Source: Acidobacteriota bacterium
GTDB lineage: Bacteria > Acidobacteriota > Terriglobia > Bryobacterales > Bryobacteraceae
Assembly (NCBI GenBank): GCA_025352795.1
Contig: JANXSF010000012.1
Coordinates: 1-64,000 of the forward strand
DNA: 64,000 nucleotides
Direction of reading: 5' to 3'
A program made the position numbers and the translations under genes. Under the pieces are notes generated by a model. That model ran no database searches and was not told where the DNA came from. It was given only the letters and a program-made list of their open reading frames with translations. Below, in pieces: positions 7,907-16,636 of the stretch. Numbering within the stretch: the stretch's first letter is position 1; every line of letters begins with the position of its first letter.

Positions 7907-8611
7907 ATGCTAACCCGCTACTTACTCGCCCTCACCTTGCTGATCCCCGCCTTCGCCGCCGAATGGGATCAAACAGCGTTTCCCGATTGGAGCGACCGTG
8001 CTGTGCTTCGTCTCCTCACCGGGTCCGCTTGGTCCAAACCGCGCACCGTCCAATTCACTTGGCGGAAACGGGAAGAAGGGCCGTTCAGCTATAAGAACAT
8101 CCCCGGTGCCGATCATGGCGGTCAACCCAACATCGGCAGCCCCGTTGGTGGCATCGGGGCGCGCAAATCGCACTTGCCCGATAAGGCCAACATTCTTCTT
8201 CGATGGTCGAATGCGCTGCCCGTTCGCCAAGCCAAAGCGCTCTATCAACTAAGAGAAGACAAGTTACCGCCGACGAAGCTCAATGAGTTAGTGGGCGTAC
8301 CCGAACCCACTTACGTTTTGGAACTGTTTGGACTCCCTGCAGAGATCGCCTACCAGGGCACAGGCACTGTGGAATCACTGCTGATGCAATCGGCCAAGCT
8401 GCGCACAAAAACGGGACGAAGCATTAAACCCTCCCGCGTATCAGTAACTACATCTGGCTTGCAACTGCGGATTTTCATCCACTTTACCAAGCAGTTCGCA
8501 CTTACTCTAGCCGACAAAGAACTGGAGTTTACCGCCGACCTGCAATTGTTCCAACTGAAAGAAACATTCCAGCTAAGCGATATGGTTTACCAAGGCGCAC
8601 TAGATTTGTAA
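7907..8611 (+). CDS. Secreted protein of unknown function (acidobacterial type)
   Basis: A 234-residue protein with a Sec signal peptide (MLTRYLLALTLLIPAFAAEW, cleavage after AFA). The mature part contains WDQTAFPDWSDRAVLRLLTGSAW, a spacing of aromatic and charged residues that I associate with exported acidobacterial proteins of the GWxTD-like kind. No catalytic motif or metal site is evident. It faces the frameshifted receptor gene, with only 6 nt between the stop codons. Function unassigned. Confidence 0.65.
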   Translation: MLTRYLLALTLLIPAFAAEWDQTAFPDWSDRAVLRLLTGSAWSKPRTVQFTWRKREEGPFSYKNIPGADHGGQPNIGSPVGGIGARKSHLPDKANILLRWSNALPVRQAKALYQLREDKLPPTKLNELVGVPEPTYVLELFGLPAEIAYQGTGTVESLLMQSAKLRTKTGRSIKPSRVSVTTSGLQLRIFIHFTKQFALTLADKELEFTADLQLFQLKETFQLSDMVYQGALDL

Positions 8612-8617
8612 GTAACC

Positions 8618-11600
8618 TCAAAAACTTACGCGTAGGCTTAGTTGAAGGCTACGCGGGGCGTTGGCCTGGGCCAAGGTCACAATGCCGAATTGACTGGATG
8701 TGGCGCTGTTGGTTGGGTTTGCGAAACGTGGCGTGTTGAAGGCGTTGAACGCCTCGGTTCGGAATTCCGCACGGAAGCCTTCCCGGATTTGGAACGACTT
8801 GAATAGCGAAAAGTTGAACTCGGCGGGAACGCGAGCTCGTACGCTGCTCCATTCCGGTTCGGGCGTTGTGATCAGAGTGAACGGCTTCTGGATAGTCCAG
8901 GCCACCGGCTCACTTTCACTGGCGCAGTTTTGACGCTTGGCCGTGTTGTTATTAATGGTACAGGTGTTGAACCAGCGATTATATGAAGGCTCTGCCAGTG
9001 CCGGATCAATCCCAGTGGAATTGGCGCCGCCAATGCCGATGAGTCCGCCTGGGAACACAGAGAAGATTCCCGACACTTGCCATCCACCCAACATGGATTT
9101 AGTTAAGCCTCTGCTCTGCTTGAAGAAGGGAAGGCTGTAGGTGCTGGCCAAGTTGTACTGCCAAGGCGGAATGCCACCGTCACGGGTGATGAACTGACCA
9201 ATAGGGTCAATGCCATTGTTCTGGTAAGTGGTGAAGGTCTTGCTTTTGGAAAACGTGCCCGTAAACAGAACCGTCAGTCCAGCAGACAGCCGCTTTTCCA
9301 AACGGATAAGGACAGCGTTGTAGGCTGCCGTGCCAATGCTACGGTTAGTCTCTGTGACACTTGTGAACTGAGGGTAAGGCAACAAGGATTGCAGCAGTGT
9401 CATGGTTGCACCGTTGAGTGAAGAGCCGGGCAGCAGGCCACCAAACGGATTCGGCACCGTGGTCTCAGTGAGATTCGCCCCATTCGCCAGATACTGTTCC
9501 GCCGTGATTCCGTTCATATTTCTGGACGTGGACAACTGCCGACTGCGGCTACCACTGTACGAGACTTCCACTACCGAACGGAACGGCAATTCATACTGGA
9601 CACCAGTGGAGAAGCTGTGCAGGAACGGGACCGTGCGTTGGCCATACACATACGAAACGCTCTGCCCGACGTTGGTGAGCAACCCCTGGGAGCGACCCGG
9701 TGCGGGAAGGATTCCATCGGGGAATGGATTGGATAGCATTCCGCAGGCGGCACCGCTGCAATTTGGCTTGGTGATGGGGATAATGCCGGTGTTCGAGAGC
9801 GACGCGGCGGGCGAAGTGGCGTAGCTGAACCCAGTAGTGGTTGCCACATCGGCGGTGGGAGCAAACGTCATTCCCCATCTGCCGCGAATCACAAGTTTGG
9901 GGCCTATGCGATAAGCGTAGCCAGCCCGTGGGCCAAAGTTATTCAGGTCGCGTTTATAAGGGAGCCGGTGACTGCTGTCGGCGAACAACAATCCGCCGCG
10001 AACTGTCGGCCCGTTCGCTGAACCTAATCGAGTAGTTGCAGTGGTGTTGAAGCCGTTAACCAGATGATCGAAACGATCCGTGACGGGCGACTCATAATCC
10101 CAACGCAGCCCCAAGTTGAGTGTTAGATTCTTGGTGACACGCCAATCGTCCTGTACGAACACTGAATAGTAGCGTTGCCCTTGTGCCGCCTGATTCACGT
10201 AGCCGCTGCTCAGCGAATTTGGATAGCCTAGAAGGAGCGAAGCTAAACCGTCCCCAGAGGTGGAAGCGGCAACCAATGGGTTGGCTCGCGTTTCATTGAG
10301 TGCGAAGTTGAACGTGGCGAAACCGGAAGGATTGGATTGGTTGTTGAACATCACACGGGCGTCACCGCCGAACTTTATGGTGTGCGCGCCGACCGCCTTC
10401 GATAGGCTTTCGCCTACCGACCACGTGTCGCTGAAATTGAGCGTGTCCCCGGCTCGCCCAAGTGGACTAAAGCCGCCGATATGGATAACGGGGAAAGACT
10501 TGGCCTGCACCTGGCCAACCAGCGACGGCGAAAATCCGAGGGCTGCCGGGTCGTATCCGAACGAATACGGGTGGATGGCGAACTGGTGCCGATTCCAACT
10601 GATTCGTGCAGTGGAAATCAAGCTGGGAGTAAGGGTAGAAGTGAGGGTGACCGTGGCCAGATGGTTGATGCGCCAATGCGTATAGGATGTAGATGCCTCA
10701 GGGTGTCCGGCAGCCAGGTAGTCGGCCAAGCCCAGGCCCAATCCGTTGGTCTGATAACGGTTGGAACGAGCGAAGTTCACAAAGAACTTGTGTTTGTCGT
10801 TAATGGTCTGGTCCACACGGGCAACGTGGGCGTTGTAAGATTCCAGATCGGGGTTGGGAGTCACCAAAAGATTCGGTTGCCCTCTGGGTACCAGGCCCAG
10901 ATTAGGCTTTAGCTGGATTTGCATCACCTTGGCCGCAATGGGATTGATCAGGCTCGGGGGGGATTCTATTGCCAGCGTATGGAGTGCGTGTATAAGTACC
11001 GCCGCTTTGTACCGTAGTGAGCGGATCGTAAATGGATACGATGGGACCGCTGATTCCAGCAGCATAAGTTTGGGAAAAATCGCCGATTTTCTGCAGATCG
11101 GTAGGAACCACCATGCTGGACGGCGATGGCCTTACGTCACGGAAGATGTCTAGGGTATACATGAAGAACGTCTTGTCCTTGCCGTTATAAACTTTCGGAA
11201 TGAGGACGGGCCCGGAAAAGGTGATGCCCGCTTCATGCAACCGGTACGATGTTTTTGTTCCTCCGGCAGCGTTCGATTCAAACGTGTTGGCATTCAAAAT
11301 ATCGTTGCGCACAAACCACCATGCAGCACCGTGATAGCTGTTGGTACCGCTGCGCAGGCTCACACTCATAACACCGCCGCCTGTGCGACCGTATTCGGCG
11401 TCATATAGATTGGTCTGAATTCTGACCTCACCCACCGCTTCTGGTGGAGGAACAATGCTGACATTCGAGGGCGCTGAGGATTCCCGCTGTGTATTGGGTG
11501 CGCCATCCAGCAAAACCTCGTTGGTGTTGGCCGCCCCGCCGTTGATTCTCACACCATTTTCGCCATTGTCGAAGGGACGCAAGCCAAAGGTGCTTTGGAC

Positions 11601-12095
11601 TCTGCCGGTAACGCCGGCTGTCATTTGGGCCAGGTCGAAAACGTTGCGACCGCGGGTGGGCAGCGCCTGCACCAGTTCCTTGTTGATTACGGTGCCCTGA
11701 CTTGCGGATTGCGTTTCGAGCAAGGGCACTTCTGAATTGACGGTAACGGTTTCCGTGGTGCCGCCTAAGTCCAGCTTAAAATCCAAAGCCATACGGTCGG
11801 CAACGCGAAGTTCCACGCTGCGCTGAATGGTGGTTTTGAATCCCAGTGCGGACACTGTAACGGAATATTGACCGGGATTGAGAGGAGGTACAGTGTACAG
11901 GCCATGATCGTTGGTGACTGTCTTGGAGGTGACGTTCGTCTCCAGATTCTTAACATCCACGGTGGCCAGCGGCACTACCGCCCCTTGCGGATCGGTGATG
12001 GTTCCACTAATGATTGCGCGGGATTCCTGTCCCCACGCGCTGATAATAAGCAGATTGAGTGCGAGCGAAAGACGCACGAAGGAACGAAGATTCAC
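8618..12095 (-). pseudogene. Oar-like TonB-dependent receptor, split by a frameshift in a G7 tract
   Basis: Two overlapping frames form one outer-membrane receptor of about 1150 residues. The N-terminal part (12095 down to about 10960) has a signal peptide, a carboxypeptidase-regulatory-like domain (IISGTITDPQGAVVPLATVD) and a plug (LLDGAPN, GEVRIQTNLYDAEYGRTGGG). The C-terminal part (to 8618) is a beta-barrel ending in the aromatic residue of SLRVSF. At the G7 run 10956-10962 the frame is shifted by one base; with six bases it reads AGNRIPPSLINPIAAK, as in relatives. Either the gene is inactive, the slip is a sequencing error, or the tract is a phase-variable switch. Such receptors import large substrates or serve as surface adhesins. 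It lies downstream of the divergent 12096-12227 region. Confidence 0.8.
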
Positions 12096-12227
12096 TTTCC
12101 CCTCCAGCCAATAACTTGGTCGAACGGAGCTCTAATCGTTCAACATGCGCCCTAAACCTCTTGGCTTGAGTTGAAAAAATGATCCCGTATTTCGAACAGG
12201 ACTATAGTAAATCCCCTCAAGCGATTT

Positions 12228-13652
12228 CTATTTCCGATTCTTCCGAATATCCGAATACTTCTTTCCCCCGGCATTCGACTCGTTCCATTGCGGGGCCTGC
12301 TTTTGATTGGCGATAGCCAACACTCCCGCTGCCAGCGCGTTGGTCAACTTCGCCATGTTCGGGTAGTCCAGCTTTTCCCAAGTATCTGTCCGCTGATGAT
12401 AATCAGGAAACTCATACCCTAGGCTGGCAGTTGTGGAGGGCACGCCCACATCGGCCATTGATTGATTATCGGATTGTGCAAAGAACGGATCGCTCATTTG
12501 TTCCTTTTTGAACAACCGCACACCGTAACGCTGCGCAGCGCGGCTTAGAGTTAAACTGATGTTAGTAAAATCGAAACCAGTCAGGTTGTAGGCGGCCAGT
12601 TCCTTTTCCCCATCCACATCGGTACGACCCAGTTGTTCCAAATTGATTTGGCCGGCCATCTTTTCAATAGGAATCACCGGATTCTTGCCGTAATATCGCG
12701 ACCCCACCAGCCCATCTTCTTCGCCATAAAAGGCGGTGAATACAATGCTGCGCTTGGGCTTTTTACCCGCCAAGGCACTGGCGATTTCTAGCATAGAAGC
12801 CACGCCCGATGCGTCGTCATTGGCCCCATGAAAGACCAAATCACCAGGGCCGGAAAGACTGCGGCCAAGGTGATCGTAGTGGGCTGAAACCATAATGTAG
12901 CTGTCCTTTAATTTGGGGTCAGACCCGCGTAGGATGCCCAGCACGTTGCGCACTTCTACAGCTTCATCTTTCGGTGCGGCAGCGTGGAAATTCAATTTCG
13001 CAGTGGTCAATCCGTTTGGTAGCTTGGCTGCAAATTCAGCCGCCTCTTTGGAATGCAGACGCAGCAAACCAGGTTGGGCACGAGCCAGGCGGGGCGCACC
13101 GAAACCATCGGCATACGGATTGGGATCGATCATCAGCACAGTCAATGGCTGCCATCCGGTGATCTTCCTGAGCAACGCGAAAGGCCGGACGCCGGCTTTC
13201 GGTACAAGCAGAATTGGGCGACCACGGACGTCGTCTTCGGTCAGCTTATCGCCCGCTTTATCATCGTTGATTTCAAGCTTATAGACCGCCACCCCGTCAA
13301 TAGAAGCTGCTCCGCTCAGCGAACCGGAGACCTGGTTGGCGTCAATGATCAAGCGCGTGGAACCATCTTCAATGGTCAGCGCAAAGCCATCCATCGGTTG
13401 GCGTCGCAGGGTGGGTTTGGCCAATTGGAAATAACTACCATCGACGGGCGCTTCCAGTCCTATGCGACGAAACCAGGAAGCAATGTATGCGGCAGCGGCA
13501 TCCAGGCCGTGCGACGGGCTGCGGCGCCCTTCCAGAGCATCGGAGGAAAGGAACGAAACGTGTTGAGTGAGCGCTTCTGGAGCTACATGCATGGGCCCGC
13601 GCTGAGCGAAGGCCGATGCGGCAAAGGTGAGGGCGAACAGGATTCTGGTCAT
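12228..13652 (-). CDS. Secreted M28 family zinc peptidase
   Basis: A 474-residue exported aminopeptidase-like enzyme with signal peptide MTRILFALTFAASAFAQ. The M28 co-catalytic zinc motifs are present: H258 in SAHYDHLG, D279/D280 in GANDDASG, E311-E312 in YGEEDGLVGS, then NLEQLGR and a late LGYEFPDYHQRTD segment holding the last histidine. A PA-like insert (about residues 100-200) precedes the peptidase domain, as in M28 family members with a protease-associated domain. It probably trims peptides in the periplasm or outside the cell. Transcribed alone; the upstream neighbour on the same strand is a decayed gene. Confidence 0.9.
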   Translation of the reverse strand: MTRILFALTFAASAFAQRGPMHVAPEALTQHVSFLSSDALEGRRSPSHGLDAAAAYIASWFRRIGLEAPVDGSYFQLAKPTLRRQPMDGFALTIEDGSTRLIIDANQVSGSLSGAASIDGVAVYKLEINDDKAGDKLTEDDVRGRPILLVPKAGVRPFALLRKITGWQPLTVLMIDPNPYADGFGAPRLARAQPGLLRLHSKEAAEFAAKLPNGLTTAKLNFHAAAPKDEAVEVRNVLGILRGSDPKLKDSYIMVSAHYDHLGRSLSGPGDLVFHGANDDASGVASMLEIASALAGKKPKRSIVFTAFYGEEDGLVGSRYYGKNPVIPIEKMAGQINLEQLGRTDVDGEKELAAYNLTGFDFTNISLTLSRAAQRYGVRLFKKEQMSDPFFAQSDNQSMADVGVPSTTASLGYEFPDYHQRTDTWEKLDYPNMAKLTNALAAGVLAIANQKQAPQWNESNAGGKKYSDIRKNRK

Positions 13653-13697
13653 ATAAGGGCCAGATTGAATTGTAGTGCGATGGACAGGCAGATGTAA

Positions 13698-14280
13698 CTA
13701 CTTCGGTTCAAGTGAAAGCAACATTTTACTGTTGGGTGAATAGTAGAGTTTCAAACTGGGCGTATAGCGATCATACTTTGAATGCAGAACCTCAAACGCA
13801 TTTTGCGACACCTCAAAATATTCGCCTTTTATGCAGTAATTGTAAACAGATTCCTTCATTCCCCACAGGCGGGAAGTGCCTTGCGCGGGCTGCTCTTCCG
13901 ACTGGAAGTAGTGCGACCTTCAATAGCAGCGGATTTCCCACCCAACAAATCTTGTACCAGCAAAAAGATCAAACTGCTGCTGCTGTCCAAGCCAATCAGA
14001 AATGAGCCAACTGCCCCAAAAGTGACCACCCAATACCCAGCCACCGCATATTGAAAGATAAAATACTGCAAAATACGGGTACAAACTCGCGAATAAACCA
14101 TGAAAAAATCAGCCATCCAGCAAACGTGCCGCCAGACACCAACACTGGGCTCAGCGCCTGAATTGCCAGCTTACGAAACTGCCGGTCACTGATCTTTCCT
14201 GCTCAATTCTGAGCCAGATCATCATCACTAAAGTTGTTCGCCTTGGCGAGTTCTGTGAGCATTTGGTCTGTTTTTGACAT
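13698..14280 (-). pseudogene. Decayed membrane-protein gene (stop codon plus frameshifts)
   Basis: On the minus strand ATG 14280-14278 opens MSKTDQMLTELAKANNFSDD and runs into TGA after LAQN, most simply a mutated CGA. The same frame then gives AGKISDRQFRKLAIQALSPV and a hydrophobic segment (SGGTFAGWLIFSWFIREFV). The continuation lies in a second frame (YWVVTFGAVGSFLIGLDSSS, LIFLLVQDLLGGKSAAIEGR). The C-terminal end is in another frame again: YNYCIKGEYFEVSQNAFEVL through to LLSLEPK and stop at 13698. The order helical start, two membrane spans, then a GEYFEVSQNAFEVL tail, matches a membrane protein I have seen in acidobacteria without assigned function. At least one stop and two frame changes make it a pseudogene. 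Confidence 0.72.
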
Positions 14281-14401
14281 GTTTCCACTCTATTTATTGG
14301 CTTAATCGGCGAATTGCGTTGGGAACTGTATGTTCGCGCTTGCATAAACGACGCCCCACATTTGCAGCTATCCACTTGCAAAAGTTTGCTACCATCTCGA
14401 C

Positions 14402-16486
14402 ATGTCAATTTCCCCGTTGCTTGCGACTTTATTGGTGCTTCTCCCGCTTAGTTTCGCTAGCGGTGTTCGTGTGGAATTCGATCCCACACGGCCCGAGGTG
14501 GGTCCCTTCCCATCCGACTTTCTCACCGTGTCCGATGCCGCACAACGCACCGGCCTGCGCATGAATCTTCCCCTGCCCGATTGCAAAGCTCTACCTAGTG
14601 ATTGCGGAGAAATTGCTTTGATCAATCAGTTGGACGGCTTCAATCCTTACGCCCGAATGAACGTAAAATTTTCCGCGCCAATCAACACCGCCACGTTGCG
14701 TAACGGCCTGATGTACGTGTGGCTGGATCCGGTGCTGGGCGGGCGGTTTAATCTTGGACCAGTGGGTCTGACTACCGCCATCAATCAGCCAGTTTATGAT
14801 CCGGCAACCAACACCGCTTACGCCAAACCCGACGACATGTTAGAAAGCGGACGTCGCTATCTGATTGTTGTCACCGATGCTGTTCGCGATGCTGCCGGTG
14901 ATGCGGTGGAAGCCGATGAGGGCTTCAATCTCTGCCTGGCCAAGCAGCTTGGCGGCATTTATTGCCAGCAACTTTTCGATGCTCTGACGCGCGTTCGTCC
15001 CAGCCTTGGTTCCGCCAAAGTGGTTGGGGCCAGCATCTATACCGCGCTGTCCGCTACTGCCTGGTTTGAACAGGTGCTGCCGGTGGTCAATCAGACTCCG
15101 GTCAATTTCACCCGCACAGGTGCAACCAATTCCATTTCCCTGGCCAATGTTCAAAGCGTTGTTTATCGCAAAAACACATCGGCAAAGGCACCTGACCAAT
15201 TCAACAATGTAGCTCTACCGCTCAATGCCGCTTTGACCGCCCAATTCGGATTGGGTAGCGTGGCCTTCGGATCTTTCCGCTCCCCACGGTTCATTGGGCC
15301 CACGTTTTCCATCCCTTTAATTCCCACCCTCAGTTCACCAACCCCTTCGTCATCGGAGGAAATTTTCTTCCATGTATGGTTGCCAAAATCTGCTGCACCG
15401 CCGCGCGGCTATCCGGTGATTCTGGCAGGTCATGGGCTGGGAGATCACAGGTTTGGAATGCCCAGCATCATTGCTTCCGCCAACGCGCTGGGCTATGCAG
15501 TTGTGGCGATGAATGCCATCGGCCATGGCACTGGACCTAAGAGCACCGTGCAGTTCACCAGGACCGATGGGTCCGTGGTTGAGTTCCCTGCACCGGGCCG
15601 CGGCATTGACTTGGATGGCAACGGCAAGATTGACGATGCCGAAGGTTGCATTGTAACTTTTCCCGGCAATCCCATAGGACTGCGCGATTGTTTCCGGCAA
15701 ACTGTGGTGGATTATTTGCAGTTGATTCACGGAATCCGCAACGGTATAGATCTTGATGGTGACGGGCGCTTCGATTTAGACCCAAGTTCCATTTCCTACT
15801 TTGGGCAGTCGCTGGGTGCCGGTTACGGTGCCATTTTGACAGCCGTTTGTCCAGACATCAACGCGGCTGTGTTGAATGTGCCGCCCGGCGCGCAAACCGA
15901 CGTTCGCCTTTCTCCAACTTTCAGGCCTTTGGCCGTGGGAATCTTTGCACTTCGCCAGCCGTCTTTGCTAAATAAAGGAGTAGAATTTGAAGACGATATC
16001 CCGCTTCGCTACCAGCCTGTGAAGTTGCGCGCAACTCCCGGTTCACCGGCTATCCAAGATTTTATTGAACGGATTGACTGGTTAGAAGCCATGTCATCCA
16101 ACATCGTACTTGCACCGCATATGAAGCAGGCGACCCTGCCCGGCCAGCCCATTAAGCGAGTGCTTTTTCAAATGGCGTTGGGTGACCAGACTGTGGCCAA
16201 TCCCTCCACCACATCGTTGATCCGTGCGGCCAACATGACCAATCAAATGTCGCTCTATCGTTTCGATATAGCAAAGACGATTGATCCCACTTTGCCAGCC
16301 AATCCACATACATTCCTTATTCCGTTGGGCAGCACCGCATCGACCATCATCGGCTTTGCCACCTTGCAGCAAGGGTTCGCATTCCTAGCATCCGGCACCA
16401 CAGTTGTCCCCGATGCGAATGCCTTCGTGCGGCCACTTTTAGGTAAAGATCTATTTGAGACGCCAACGTTTCTGCCCGAGCAATAG
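14402..16486 (+). CDS. Large secreted alpha/beta hydrolase, lipase-like (virulence-factor lipase N-terminal type)
   Basis: A 694-residue protein with a signal peptide (MSISPLLATLLVLLPLSFAS). Residues about 20-330 resemble the beta-rich N-terminal part of Pla-1/cef and VolA-type lipases (FDPTRPEVGPFPSDFLTV, MLESGRRYLIVVTDAVRD). The catalytic half has the oxyanion region ILAGHGLGDHR and the nucleophile elbow GQSLGAGYG. Two calcium-loop look-alikes occur, DLDGNGKIDDAE and DLDGDGRFDLD, inserted between strand and nucleophile. Substrate is probably a lipid or ester. It converges with the M14 peptidase across a long inverted repeat. Confidence 0.78.
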   Translation: MSISPLLATLLVLLPLSFASGVRVEFDPTRPEVGPFPSDFLTVSDAAQRTGLRMNLPLPDCKALPSDCGEIALINQLDGFNPYARMNVKFSAPINTATLRNGLMYVWLDPVLGGRFNLGPVGLTTAINQPVYDPATNTAYAKPDDMLESGRRYLIVVTDAVRDAAGDAVEADEGFNLCLAKQLGGIYCQQLFDALTRVRPSLGSAKVVGASIYTALSATAWFEQVLPVVNQTPVNFTRTGATNSISLANVQSVVYRKNTSAKAPDQFNNVALPLNAALTAQFGLGSVAFGSFRSPRFIGPTFSIPLIPTLSSPTPSSSEEIFFHVWLPKSAAPPRGYPVILAGHGLGDHRFGMPSIIASANALGYAVVAMNAIGHGTGPKSTVQFTRTDGSVVEFPAPGRGIDLDGNGKIDDAEGCIVTFPGNPIGLRDCFRQTVVDYLQLIHGIRNGIDLDGDGRFDLDPSSISYFGQSLGAGYGAILTAVCPDINAAVLNVPPGAQTDVRLSPTFRPLAVGIFALRQPSLLNKGVEFEDDIPLRYQPVKLRATPGSPAIQDFIERIDWLEAMSSNIVLAPHMKQATLPGQPIKRVLFQMALGDQTVANPSTTSLIRAANMTNQMSLYRFDIAKTIDPTLPANPHTFLIPLGSTASTIIGFATLQQGFAFLASGTTVVPDANAFVRPLLGKDLFETPTFLPEQ

Positions 16487-16525
16487 CTCCGCTCTTGGTT
16501 TTCAACCCTGATATCAGGCCTTGTG

Positions 16526-16602
16526 AAAGACCGCTCCCTCGCGGTCACGGCTCGGTAAGATCAGTACGTTACCGAGCCGTGACCGCAAGGGAGCGGTCTT
16601 TT
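16526..16602. repeat. REP-like element, full inverted pair (33-bp arms)
   Basis: Arms 16526-16558 and 16569-16602 are inverted copies built on GCTCCCTCGCGGTCACGGCT, differing by one wobble, with a 10-nt loop. It lies between two convergent stops and could act as a two-way terminator. Related copies occur at 32850-32921 (full), 29819-29875, 37134-37164 and 22841-22865 (partial). Confidence 0.85.
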
Positions 16603-16636
16603 AACTCACGGGTATCCCCAAAAAACCTAGCAAGCT

